From: Branchiostoma floridae
Taxonomy: Eukaryota > Chordata > Leptocardii > Amphioxiformes > Branchiostomatidae
Direction of reading: 5' to 3'
Assembly (NCBI RefSeq): GCF_000003815.2
Contig: NC_049992.1
Location: 11,484,753 to 11,548,752 of the forward strand
Length of the DNA: 64,000 nt
Of the stretch, positions 23,701-35,600 are shown piece by piece (the first letter of the stretch is position 1; each line of letters starts with the position of its first letter). A model generated the notes under the pieces. It was not told where the DNA came from. It did no database searches and worked only from the letters and a program-made list of their open reading frames with translations. Position numbers and translations under genes: made by a program.

Positions 23701-26146
23701 TGTTTGAAAGCAAAGTACCTTTTAAAAGACACCTCTCAGTTATCATAGAAGGATTGAGTACAACATTAAAATCATAGCTGTTACTATTACAGTGGATGCT
23801 ACTAACTTGTTTAACATGTGATTAACATGTGATTATTTACATGTTAATGTTTGTAACAACACCACTCTTAACAAAGTATGGCACAGTAAAAGAATGGTGA
23901 TCAACTTACAGCTATGAAGATGTCATTGTTGTCAGCAGGGTGTGCCAAGTCAATGAGAGATAGAATCCCAACATACAGAGACTGGAGAAACACATGCAAA
24001 ATATGTAAATGACATTGGAATGTTTAAAAACATAATTTTCATACATAAGATTATGAGTATGATACAAGACTGGAAGACAACTACTATAAACTCATATGGC
24101 AACACATAATGACATAAGGGTTTACTTCTCTTTAGAGCAATTTTACCATGGTCATGTTGTGTTAACATTCATAACAGAACAGCAAGAAAATCATGCACAT
24201 GCATTGCACAAAGATCAATATTATTTTTATTCATTTTCTTCTTATCTAATGTACACATGATGTGGCTCTCCTTTGACACAGTAACAATTGATTAATTATA
24301 TTGCAACACCAGCCAGTAGCATAAACATTCAGAACTCTAGAATTTGCACCATTGACCTGCAATTCAGAAGCAGCCAGTATGCTACAATGACAAAAGAGAA
24401 AGTATAAAAGCCTCCATTATACCTGCCACAGCAGTGTAATAATCAGTAGATGTTTTGTGATCCTTTCAATACACGGTGAGGACCATTTGGTCCACCAGGA
24501 GACCCGCGAGCTGGAGCTCTGGGAGGATGTCGGAGAGGAACCACTTCGGAAGGTCACGCCATGCTGACTGGTCAGTCTGTGCTTCAGCGTGGTCAATGTC
24601 CTGTCCAGGTGGTTCACAAGGCCTTTGAGCTCCTCTAGCTCTGCTTGGTTCAGGGATGGAACACTGCCACTGGAATCATATTAAAAAAAACTTATCATGT
24701 TATAGCCTGATTTAATCGCGCTTCTTAGGCCCGTCCTACATTGCCGCGCCCATCCGCGGGGAAGAGGCTACAAGCTACAAGTGCCATCGTCTGGGACCCG
24801 TACACCAACAAAGGGATACAGGCGGTGGAGGCCGTCCAGCACAGGGCTGCCCGAGTGACCCTTAATGACTACCGGCAGACTAGCAGCGTGACACAAGTGC
24901 TCACCGACCTGCAGTGGCGCCCTCTCTCCGAAAGGAGGAGGAACGCCCGCCTCACCCTTTTCTATAAAGTAGTCAACAATAATATTAATATAGACGCCAG
25001 CAATATTCTCAAGCCTGCCCAAGGGTGCACCCGGGGTAGTCACAACTACAAATACCAACCCATATTTGCACGAACAGACATTTACAAGAACTCATTTTTC
25101 CCACGCATGATACCCGAGTGGAATGCCCTGCCTGGCACGGTTGTAAGTGCTCCCAACGTTGAGTGCTTCCGTGCCAGGCAGGCAGCCTGCCCGCCCTAAC
25201 CAGGGAGCTTCAGCTTTCCCCCCTACTATGCCCCACGCGGGGCCATTTGGGGGTATTACCATGCAGATGCAGCTCCGGATAGCGGAGTTTGTGTTAACAC
25301 AGACTAATCATGTTATGACTCAAAAGTTTATGATCAATGAAAACTGATCAGTGCCTTGTCTGGATGACAAACTGTTTCCAGGGCCTTAACAAACAAACTC
25401 CTTGGCTCTTGGGCTAACATGCCCCCAAGGAAATTCTTCAACAGACCCCCTCTCCCACGGACTCTTTCTAGGGGGCCTGTGCTAACATTTCCTTGCTCTG
25501 GAAACAGTCTGGCATTCCAGGCTACTCAGTGCCCTGTCCAGGTGTTTGACAAGACCTGTGAATTCCTCTTTCTCTGCTTAGTTCGGGATGCCACACTGCC
25601 ACTGGAATAATTGTAAGAAATTAGAGGGGTGAGTAAGAACAGAAAGAAACAGACATGCCGACACCCGGGATCGAACCCGGGTCGACGGATTACAAACCAG
25701 CAGCGAAACCACTGTGCTAGAAAAGGCTGATCAGCCAAGGCTACTTAAAACCCCTCTATTACATAACAACATTTATATATAACTTTCAAAGTGGAATAAC
25801 AAAAGAGTTGTAAATTATAATCGACAAATAAATTATTGATCCTGAGAGAGAAATAATGCATTTACTACATTAACGTTAACGTTATATATAATGTTATATA
25901 TATATATAACAGTATACAATAGCTTGTTTTTGTGCTTGTTAAAAGGATGGGCTTTGATCTTTGGTCCCAATCAAATATATCCCACCAACAAGTTTACACT
26001 GCTCAAACAAAGCGTTAGTTCTAGCAAATATTTTGGTAAAAGTTGCAACAAACTCCCAAAGATAGTCACCTTGTGAAGTCTCCTTCGGATGCATTTATCG
26101 AGCTCAGGATGGGGACTATGTCTCCTTCATCTCTACAGGAGCTCAT
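17793..26146 (-). CDS. Multi-pass membrane protein with two-TM K+-channel-like pore module and altered filter
   Basis: Eight exons: 26146-26070, 24669-24423, 23981-23910, 23604-23544, 23075-22948, 18862-18754, 18555-18500, 18014-17793, in frame throughout, 323 aa if the last exon runs to the TAA at 17793. The N-terminus is polar with a short predicted coiled coil (QAELEELKGLVNHLDRTL, about 32-52) and a Ser-rich stretch. Hydrophobic segments lie near 100-120, 131-152, 175-190, 210-228 and 243-266. The end reads FFSMSTGTLCGASDIVPTEW and then VVCVQMLLSFVYFASIF, laid out like the pore helix, filter and inner helix of Ion_trans_2 K+ channels (consensus near YFS..T.TTVGYGDI.P). Here TVGYGD is replaced by TLCGASD. 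I do not recognise a named orthologue and the channel function is inferred. The gene shares a divergent promoter with FARSB. A GTAAAC near 17848 could be a donor to an unseen 3' exon. Confidence 0.75.
18147..18372. repeat. Imperfect inverted repeat
   Basis: The left arm starts AACCCTTGCATGCTTTATT. The right arm ends AATAAATAAAGCAAGGGTT. The inner parts contain CTGTCTGTC-like and GGAAGGCGACAGACAG sequence in opposite orientation. The two arms look like inverted copies of the same repeat end, lying in the intron between exons 7 and 8 of the pore-like gene. It could be a fold-back element or two LINE 3' ends; no coding capacity is seen. Confidence 0.5.
21320..21530. repeat. Direct repeat, copy A
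   Basis: Begins GGGATTGTCATGCCTTATAG and passes through GACTCGGCGG, GCGCTATAAAATACCTGCAA and AATCGACTAGAGCTTCCAGA. It is colinear with copy B (22055-22690), which has the same landmarks in the same order (GGATTGTCATGC, GACTCGGGTGG, GACGCTATGAAAATATTTGC, GATCGACTAGAGCTCCAAGG). The copies are diverged. They lie inside the long-TIR element. Confidence 0.55.
22055..22690. repeat. Direct repeat, copy B, split by a MITE
   Basis: Diverged direct copy of 21320-21530. It is longer only because a 398-bp MITE (22124-22521) with its 9-bp target duplication is inserted in the middle. Removing the MITE and one target copy restores colinearity with copy A. Confidence 0.55.
22124..22521. mobile_element. Mutator-like MITE with exact 9-bp target duplication
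   Basis: The terminal inverted repeats start TAGCCTGGATTCCATACCCC on the left and, on the complement of the right end, TAGCCTGGTTACCAAACCCC. The 9-bp direct repeat GGGCCGACA at 22115-22123 and 22522-22530 flanks them exactly. A 9-bp target duplication is usual for Mutator-like elements. The interior is non-coding. It is inserted in direct repeat copy B, so it is younger than that duplication. Confidence 0.75.
24725..25270 (+). pseudogene. Dead non-LTR retrotransposon fragment (C-terminal end of LINE ORF2)
   Basis: A 5'-truncated LINE remnant in intron 1 of the pore-like gene, antisense to that gene. The readable part, 24741-25199, contains the conserved block after the reverse transcriptase: AIVWDPYTNKGIQAVEAVQ, RAARVTLNDYRQTSSVTQVL, ERRRNARLTLFYKVVNN, then SHNYKY, YKNSFFPRMIPEWNALP and an ending like VECFRARQA. 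This is usual for CR1/jockey-like LINEs. Upstream (LRPVLH..) the frame shifts, and no RT catalytic motif or endonuclease remains. About 70 bp of 3' sequence follows the stop. It cannot be active. Confidence 0.85.
25527..25612 (-). pseudogene. Broken partial copy of exon 2 of the pore-like membrane protein gene
   Basis: On the minus strand this matches the first about 80 bases of exon 2 (24669 down to about 24592), including the acceptor (ATTCCAG, then TGGCAGTGT) and CACCTGGACAGG near the end. A one-base deletion after the CATCCC shared by both copies shifts the frame and leads to an in-frame TGA. The LINE fragment lies between this copy and the real exon. It is probably an exon duplication that has decayed. 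Confidence 0.65.
25657..25727 (-). pseudogene. tRNA-Thr(TGT)-like sequence (SINE head or tRNA pseudogene)
   Basis: A 71-nt minus-strand segment contains an intact A box (TAGCACAGTGG, 25719-25709) and B box (GGTTCGATCCC, 25677-25667), a perfect T-arm (ACCCGGG/CCCGGGT) and an anticodon-loop-like TTTGTAA giving anticodon TGT. The acceptor stem pairs only over its first three bases and the anticodon stem has a mismatch, so a functional tRNA is unlikely. No clear SINE body was delimited. Confidence 0.55.
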
Positions 26147-26616
26147 TTTAGGCCATAGTCACGAGCTTCGCTCCCAAAATCGCTCGCGGAAACGTTGGGA
26201 ATGACGACAAATTCGTAAATAGGTCAACGTGTCCGATAAGGGAGGTCAAAGGTTCCCGCCAGATTAGTCAACTTTTGGAAAGGGGACACTGATCCTAAAT
26301 TGCTACCTTTTTAGAAATTGTTTTGTCAAATTTATTGATATTTATATATAAAAGGAATACATTATGTGCTGTTTTTGTTGTTTTTAAATGATAAGCATAT
26401 AAGAGAGGTCTTTTTTATCGATATTTCACTTTTCAAATAACGCCCCCTTTTTCATAAAGAGAGTTACCTTCCCAAATCTCGCGAGATTTTAGATACGAGA
26501 AACGGCGAGACATTTCATCATCTTTTCATGAGGAGCAAAGAACAACACTGACTGTCTCTCTGTCCTTTTTCAAGCAATTCTGACAGTTATCTCGGAGATA
26601 GCGGTATAGAGCTGCC
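26147..26616. promoter_or_regulatory. Divergent promoter between the pore-like gene and FARSB
   Basis: Only 470 bp separate the two start codons, which point away from each other. The palindrome TCTCGCGAGA is at 26477-26486. This motif is known from TATA-less, often bidirectional, housekeeping promoters and is bound by BANP in vertebrates. CpG dinucleotides are frequent near 26160-26210. I see no TATA box at a convincing position. Shared use by both genes is an inference from geometry. Confidence 0.65.
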
Positions 26617-29600
26617 ATGCCAACCATAGGAGTAAACAGAGATCTCCTTTTCGAGAGGCTCGGACGGACGTACAGTGAGTAGAGCGTCTCTTTGTTGTTG
26701 CTGCATGCATCCGGCATCTGAACATGTGGACCGACCCGCCCCCCTCCCACACCTTCATATCGCAGAACTTTAAATTTATATAGAAAAAATGCACAAAGAG
26801 AAGTGCTCTATAGAATCTCTCATACGCTTTGCTGTAACAATCTAGGCGTGCTTTGGTTAGCCTATGTTATAATGGCTATCAATTAAATTTTGCAGTGGGC
26901 AGGGTTCTGCTTCACAATAAGATAATTTATCTTGCAAAATTTGCTAGTGCCTATTCAATAAAGAAATTGATTTTACAGCTTGTCCTGTGTTAATTTTTGC
27001 AGCTGAAGAGGAGTTTGATGAGCTAATGTTTGACTATGGACTGGAACTGGATGAAGTGGTAAGTCAGACAGGATAGAGCTCATCAATTTTGATAGGCTAT
27101 TTATATCAATTAAACAATATTCTTAGTTTATAGAAGAACATTTGATTCATTTGCAAGTCAGGAATCTAAAATTTAGATAAGATGTAGGCTATATATTAAT
27201 CAGTCAAAGAATGACATGAAACAAAAATAAAGAATATTTGTATTTTGAGCCCTGTACATCATTCCATATGTTAGTTTGTCAAGTATTACAAATGAAAACC
27301 AATAGTTTGTTGAGACAGGCTTTGTCTAGAAATTTGATCATCACTCTTTTGAACTAGAATATAACAGTTAAATGACAATATATTAGTTTATTTTGCATAC
27401 CTGGTAAACCACCTTAAGGTGTAACACACCAAGCTGCATATCCAGATAGATTGATTTGATCCACTCACACCAGGAAGGATCCCTACTCTTTTTGATAAGT
27501 GTGATGGGTTCTTAACTTCTTTAGCATGCTCGAGGTGTGTCTCTCCTCAAACACAGGAACTCTATTAAACATCATATCTGAAATGTCTGAGGAACAGCCC
27601 TAACCGAAGCTAGGTATTCATTTTTATCTGTGGTAAGTGCTTTCCCCAAAGGCACAAGATCGGTGGCACATCAACAGATTCGAACCCAGAACCTCTTGGT
27701 TATGAATCAAACACCCTGAGAATTGCCCACATGACCCCATATTTGTACTCCTTATCCACAGACTTCAGAGAAGGCCATGTTGGAGAAAGAGCAGGGTGTG
27801 ACGGCACAGGGGGCGTCTGAAGCCATCATCTACAGGATAGAGATACCTGCCAACAGGTGGGTGGGGGGAGATGCACTCTTAATAGTCTCCAAGCAGATCT
27901 TACACTAACATAAGATAGTCTCATAAGCTGGCAAGGTAGTGTAACTTGCAAAGTAGTGTAGCCACTCTTTTGCCGGGTTATGATGCTACATTTGTATCTT
28001 ATGCCACCATAGGATCTGCTTTGAGATTACACTCTTACTACTGGTGATGATTATGATTTATAGGGTGTGGTCAGGAAGAATCATGGTGGGAGATAAGATT
28101 AGAAAATACACAATTTGCTTTTAGGTTCTTCTAGAGAAGACTTTTATTATCATATATAAGCAGACCAAACTATATGTACTGTATGACCAAGGAGGTTATA
28201 TAATTAAACCTCCTCAAGGTATGACTGAATTTACTTCATTTTCTATTCTATATCATTTGATGGATGGTCATCATGTCAACTCCCTGGTACATGTTCATGT
28301 AGTTGGGTATGAACTGATGATGAAGATGATTTACTTTTGTATAGAGTACAGATAATTATTTCTGACTTCTCTGTTTTATTCTACAGATACGACTTACTGT
28401 GTTTGGAAGGACTGGTGAGAGCCTTACTAGTTTTCAAAGAAAAGTAAGTATACATTCATGATTGTCTGCTTATACCTGTTTTCTTAAAGCCTACATATGT
28501 GCATGAAGACTCACATTCTGTCAACTATTGATGTGGCTCATATTCTAGACTTGAACACAGACAAAGTGTTTGTTTTTTACAACATATTGATTGATACTAA
28601 TTTTCATGTCATATATTTATGAGATTTTAGCCTTCTTACCATTCTGCCAATGCATAAATTGCTTTGAATGATATGTTTTCTTATGCTTCTGCTGTCATTA
28701 GAGACTTAATCATTGTTAATGTTTTTACAGACAGAAGGCCCCCAGGTACAAGGCTATCCCCCCTGCTGATGGCAACTCCCAACAACTCATCATTCAAGAA
28801 GCAGTAAGTTTCTAGACTTGTTTGAGCATTGCACAAAATCACAAATTTCTACTATGGTCAGCAAAAGCCCAATAATTACATCATAAAGCTAGGTCAGGAA
28901 AAAACTATATAGCATCATTTCCTTTCCCCTTTGGGAGTCAAATTAATAACTACACAACTTAAACTGCATCCTCTTCAATATTTTCATCCTGCTGTAAGTC
29001 ATCCCCCAGAGGTTCCCCAAGTGCTTGTCGTAGTCTGGCCCAGAAGAGAGGAACATGCTGCTGTTTGTTGGGCCAGCGTAGGTAGGTGTCCCTGTTAACG
29101 ATGTTATTCAGCAGCGGGTAGCGCTCTAAGACACGGTCAGGGATGTTCTCCAGAAACACGAGAATCAGGCTCACCCTACGCGGGTCGAACAGGTGATATC
29201 TCCCCTGGGACATCTGCAGCTCGTAGTTGCACCAGCTGCTTCGTAGGAAACTCCTCGTGATGACGCAGACAGTTTTCCTGCTCGTTTCCACGGCATCTCG
29301 GATGTTGTGTAAGATCAGTTTCCCGCCTACAAAGTCACGTTCTGCGATACACAGGTGGTAGTGAGGAGGGCGGTCTTCCAACATTGGGGACAACATGCGG
29401 GACACCCAGGCTTTGTCATTGCTGCTGTATGCCACAAAGGCGTCGTATCTAAACTGCTGCGGTTGTTCCCGGATTTCTTCATATCCACGAAGACGGAGCC
29501 TAACTCTAAACCACATGTAAGCAAAGTAGCCACTACAGAAGTTGACAAGGACAGCAGAGAGCATGTAGAGGAGAAGGAAAGAGGTGGATATGGCACAGGC

Positions 29601-32600
29601 ATAGAGGTCACGGTGAGAGGCACAATCAGGGTGAAAATTAGGCAGATCTGTGCCGTGGAGGTCAGGAGGAGTGTTACATTGGTACCACCCTTCTGTCCAT
29701 CCCTGCACTACAGAAGGGTGAGCATCAGCCCAGGATATAAACCACTCGATCTGACAGTCACAAAAGAAGGGGTTATTGTTGATGGCCAATTTGTCTAGTC
29801 CTGGTAAAATGGTCTCAAAATTGGACTCATTCAACAAGGTTATGCTGTTCCAACCTAGGAATAGGGTTTGTAATTTGGGAGAAGCTGAGAACAAAGTCTG
29901 TGGAAGGTACATTATTTTGTTTGACGACAAGTCAACTGAGCGTAGGTTTTTATGAACTTTAAACAACTCAGCAGGAAGGTATGTTATGAAAGATTCAGAC
30001 AGGTCAATGACCTCTAGATTAGGCATGCCATAAAAGATACTGTTGTTTGAAAAACTAGACCAGATTTCTCCTGTCTCCCTCATAATCAGGGTAGTCAAAG
30101 ATACAAGCCCATGAAATATCATCCCATGGCCAGGTGTTGTAGCAATCCAATTTCCACTGAGGTTCAGCTCAGTTAGATACCTGAGTTTTTCAAAGATAGT
30201 AGGATTAGGCCACGGAAAAGGAGTAGCAAATAGTTTGTTATAGGACAAGTCCAAGGTTTCTAGTGTTGTGTTTTCAGGGAAGTTTAAAGTGTTGTCTTGT
30301 AGAAAGAGTTGGTTGTGACTCAGGTCAATGTGCTTGATGCTGGCAAGACTGGTGAAGTCTATGATGCTATATTGAGATAAGTGGTTTGTGCCAACATTCA
30401 GCACTTCAAGAGATCTTAAACTGGAGAACACTAACTTTGGTAATTGAACTATGTTATTTCCATACAAATCAAGCTCTACTAGGGATGTTAGATTAACAAA
30501 TGTCTTGCTCGAAACAGTTTCTATATTACTCTCTCTCAATGTCAGTATCTTCAGATTATCCAGTCCAGCAAAAGTGTTGTCCACCAAATTTGTCAGGTCT
30601 TTCTCATCAAGCTGAAGAACCTCTAGGTTTTGAAGCCCTCTAAAACCAAATGATTCAATTTCTAATTTATTAAAACCCCAAATGAGATACAAAAATTTCA
30701 GGTTTGTGAGGTCATCAAAGTCACCTTGCCGGATGATTGTAACATCAGTTTGATCCATGTTAAGTTCTGTCAGAGTTTGTGCTACCCCTGACAGTGCAGC
30801 CTTCGGAATCTGTGTCAGGGAAACATCTGATAGGTCCAAGACCTGTAAACTAGATAATCCATGAAAAGCTAGTCCAGATAGTTTAGTTAGTATGTTTTCT
30901 GCTAGGTTTAGGTTTCTAAGATGGTTCAATCCCTGAAAAGCATTATCTTGTATTTCATTGATCATTACATGCTTCAGTGTCAATGTCTTCAAGCTTGTGT
31001 TCTGTAGACAAGCAAAAGAACCAGCCTGCATGACTGGAATGTTATAATTGTTTAGTCTTATTTCTGTGATGTTACAGGCACTTAAGCCTTCAAGTGCCTC
31101 TTGTAAGTTTGATAACAAAATAGGAATGCCAGACAGGTCCAATTTGTGTACAGTACTAAACAGAGTAAAGAAAGATTTGTCAATATGAGTTATCGGGTTG
31201 TCGGAAAAGTCTAGTAGGTCAAACCCATGCGAAAGGAAAGGCTTGAAATCAGAATAGTTCAAAGACGATATGTTGTTTCCAGACAGAATTAGTTCACGCA
31301 GTGAAGACATCTTAACAAAATCACTTGAAAATTTGCAGCTGATGAGTTGATTGCAGGAAATATCAAGACTTTTGAGATTCAAACCTTTCCAAATGTCAGC
31401 TTGTAGTATGTTATGTAGACTGTTGTGGGAGAGGTCAAGATTTTGCAGAGTAGAAAGAGAGGAAAATAGCTTAGCAGGCAGATACGACAAATGATTCCTT
31501 TTCAGTGACAACTTCTCCAAGTTGGAAAGGTTATAGAAGGCAGCTGGTTCAATAACTGACAGTCTGTCGTGTTCTAAGTTGAGAACTTCTAGAAGATGTA
31601 GAGAAGAAAAGGAGTTGTTCCTTATTGTCTGGATGTCATTGCTGGATAAGTCCAGCTCGATGAGATCATGAGGAAGGTTGTTTGGAACCCATGTCAGCCC
31701 ATCCGAGGTGCAGTCAGCAGTCTGGTTCACAATGGTACATGGAGTTCCTGAGATTAACAAGAGAAATGATCTTCTAATTAAAGTCTCTTCAAGTTAAATG
31801 ATAAATTGTGAAGTAAAAGGTATGAATGATGTATGGTCCTGCATATGGTATTGATTACAAGCAAGATGTTTGTGAATGTACAATGATCATATTTCTAGGG
31901 ATAGTCAGTCTTTATGCAGAGGTGAAGTCTGGATCAATATGTATGGACAAATACATATACTGTACATGTATGTGCAAATTGTTAAGTTCATTGTGCATCC
32001 TCAAGGTAGCAGAACACAGTTTTCGGCCTATGGTGATTTCTATAGTTAAGGACCACAAGGTTACTGACATCGACGGGGATAGAATTATAGTAGGGTGCAG
32101 TTTTGAAGCATGACAAACTAATATATTGAAGTCTAGGGTATAATCTACAAAATTTAAGTGAAAACAAAAAAAATGTGTCGCTTTTTTTAAATTTCGCCAC
32201 CCTCTTTTAAATGGGTCCTTCCATCCAGCAGGGCCATGCGGACTGCAGCCAACTCACTGAGGCAGTCAGTTGTAAAGGTCGCGTGCATTGATACACCGAA
32301 TGGCCAAACAAAATGATCCTATACATACGATCTAAAAGTTGACTCATTATACTACCATATAGCAAAGTTCATACCCCGCTGTCTTTCACGTTACTAGTCA
32401 GGGCTCAAAATACCACCTGCATATGCAGGTTAGTGCAGGTAAAATTGGAGCTGTGCAGGTATTTCTGGTGTCTACCTGCACCTAACCTGCACCGGTCCAT
32501 GTACTGGGTTTTGCTCATAAATGTCGTTTGATGTAGGTGTATGCTGATTCTTATAAGCTGTTACCACCTGGAAAGTAGAAAAGAAAAATAGCAATAGTTC

Positions 32601-35600
32601 CTGAGCATTTCTAGTGTAATCCATACTTTCTGAATTCAGAGTGGTTCAGGTAAAATTTTTCTGATGCAGGTAATTTTCAATGTTACCTGCACCAGTGCAG
32701 GTATGCAGAAAAAAGTATTTCGAGCCCTGCTAGTACAGTGTATACATATGCTAGAAGAATTTGGTTGCACTACTGTTTTTACCCCTGCGTCATAGGCAAG
32801 GGAGGTCGTGTGGAAATGTTCTGCAACCTCAAAGTGCCAAAAATTTTCTTAACATTTTCTCACAACACCCCTTCCCCCTCTACACATGCACACTGACTCA
32901 CACATGCAGACAATCCTTCCCATAATATATGATTATATCAAGTTGTTACCATACCTTTTGTTGTAACAGTTGTGCATAGGGCTAAAACTATGCCAAGGAA
33001 TAAAACCTTCTCCAGTGCCAACAGTTTCAGCCTGGTGCATGTACTGTATTGTACATCTTGTCCCAAGGCCATTGCAGGACTTGAGTAAAGACTCAGCATT
33101 TCTAATGAATAAGAAATATTCTGTTACCAGGACTGAAATAGGTTCCGATTCTAAAATTTTCAAAACAGGCCATTTTATCATAACATACTGAATGCTGAAT
33201 TATTTCATTAGGAGATGTACATAAACCTAATTATTAAGTTCATGGTGCTGTGTTTACCTATTTTTATGAATTCAAATTTCAATACATAGTGTTACATTAA
33301 ATCATGTGGTAAATTTGATTAATGTTTCCATGCCTTTTTATAGATTTTACATTTGTCCTTCCTGGAGAAAACATTGGTTAGAAATAGAAATCTAGATGTG
33401 TGCCTTAGAATAGAAATAAGGTTACCTACCTGACTAACACTGAAAATGTAGCAAGAAACATCCAAGACAAATTAGAAAATAATCATGTATAGCCAGTGGC
33501 CAGCAGAATGTGACTGGTAAGTACCTTTGAGCTTAGTTTCTACCTTAGTTTCTTATCTAAATCCTCAACAAAATGAAAGAGAAACAACAGAACTTCCCCT
33601 TTCATGTGTACATGATTATAAACACTCACCTGATAATTATATTTTAGCCATACCATAGGTATGGTGAAATATATTGTATTCGTAATGTTTCTTTCTTTCT
33701 TTCTCCTGTCAAATCTTCAGAACACGGTATCTCCGTTGTTCCTCAACCGAATGACTTGAAATTTGGCACAAGGGTAGAGTGGGCCAATACCCTCGGGCGT
33801 TTTTTTCATTTTTTCCATATCTGTCTCTTAAATGATTTTATTAAGGTTTTTTGGTCATCTTAAGACCAAAACTGTATATTTGGGCCCCCTGTACCCTGGT
33901 ATTAGAACCGAATGAGCTGAAATTTGGCACAGATGTGCCTTGATAAGTCCCCCATATAGATTCAATATCAGTTTTGGTGTACAGTACAACAAAATGCTTA
34001 TTTTTGCGATTTTTTTACCAATTTTTGACCAAAAAAAGGACACTTTTGGCCCCTGTACCCTGGTATTACAACCAAATGAGCTGAAATTTGACAGAGATGT
34101 GCCTTGATAATGCCCCCATATAAATTTAAGAACACTTTTGGTGTACAGTACAACAAAATGCTTATTTTTGCGATTTTTTGACCAATTTTTGACCAAAAAA
34201 GGACACTTTTGGCTCCTGTACCTTGGTATTGCAACCGAATGAGCTGAAATTTGACACAGATGTGCCTTGATAATCCCTTCATATAAATTCAATAACACTT
34301 TTGGTGTACAGTGCAACAAAATGCTTATTTTTGCGATTTTTGGCCAATTTTTGACCAAAAAAAGGACACTTTTGGCTCCTGTACCCTGGTATTACAATTA
34401 AATGACCTGAAATTTGGTATAGATAGGCATTAGATACTTGGTAACAAGATTCAAGTAAAATTTTTGACATAAACAACTTTAAAATGATTAATTTTGGCAC
34501 TTTTCTGAGGGGAAATTTGTTTTCTTTTGGCCTCCTGACGTGACCTTCCGTGACCCCGCACAGAGCCACACCTGTGCGCGTCAGCCGGAGAGTTAATTGA
34601 ATCAAAGACCTAGCCAATCAGCGAAGAGGAGGCCAAAGGCTAATTAATATTCATAAGCGGGGCCTCATGATCCCGTATATAGCAGTGTTCCCGCCAGGGG
34701 GAGCAAAGCCCGCCTAAGGCTCTCGCATTTTAGACTATTCAGAAGGCTTTATATTGTATCAGTTCTTAGGGGCATATCTATGATAATCGCAGCAGTCACT
34801 TAACTTCTCTTCAGGAGTTTAGCGTAACACTGTTTCAGGTCAAACCGTCAAAGGCAACTAAAAACAAACTTTAACGTTACTGAGTTCAACAGTACTTATA
34901 ACTTGTTATCCGAAGTTGAAACGCTAGCGATGGTATTTTCGCTGCGCTGTTAGCTCCGTGCGACTGTTGTTGACGGTCTTATAACGGTATATTTTGCACC
35001 CCTGTACCCTGGTATGAGTAACATTTGGTATAGATAGGCATAATATAGTTGGTAAAATGATCCAAGTAAAATTTTTGGCATAAAGTACTGTAAAGGGCTT
35101 AATTACAGCACTTTTTTTAGGGGAAATTGGTTTTCTTTCGTTCTCCATGCCGTGACCTTTCGGACGTTCACCCCACAGAGCCGACATCTGCACCTGCGTC
35201 TAGCCGGCAGGAAGAGTTAATTCAATTAATGGTTCAGCCAATCAGCGAAGAGGAAAGCGAAGGCTAATTAATATTCATAAGCGGGACCACACAATACGTT
35301 AACTTGAAGACTCAGGCCGTACAGACTTCTCGCCAGGATTTTTTCAAAGCGTCGGACAGGGGTCCGGGGGCCGCCGAATGTCCCTGGCGGGGTCCAGGGG
35401 CAGGGCCACTGTGGGGGGGACCCAGGTGGGCGAAGCCCCCCCGGAAGCTCTTGCATTTTAGGCTATTGAGAAGGCTTCTTTTATCAGTTTTTTTAGGGCC
35501 ATATCTACGATAATCGTAGCAGTCACTTACTTCTCTTCAGCAGTTTGACTTTAAAATATTTCGGGTCAAAGCTTCAAAGACAACTAAAACCTCATAAACA

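Noticed and set aside
24725-25270. Active LINE or domesticated reverse transcriptase gene
   Set aside because: Only the region after the RT domain remains, the upstream part is frameshifted, and no catalytic motif is present.
25657-25727. Functional tRNA-Thr gene
   Set aside because: A and B boxes are intact but the acceptor stem pairs poorly and the anticodon stem is mismatched; kept as tRNA-like pseudogene or SINE head.
29355-29798. 147-aa plus-strand frame, with similar frames at 38241-38678 and 43912-44253
   Set aside because: Antisense shadow of the conserved TIR and membrane-span region of the three TLR genes; its conservation follows from theirs.
31748-31760. TTG-initiated start for the TLR large exons (MLISG, MFISG, MSISG)
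   Set aside because: This is the end of an intron (TCTCAG). A separate exon supplies the ATG and a signal peptide in the right frame in all three copies.
33855-34358. 167-aa minus-strand frame with repeated peptide units
   Set aside because: Produced by the 163-bp tandem array; no start context, splice signals or known domain.
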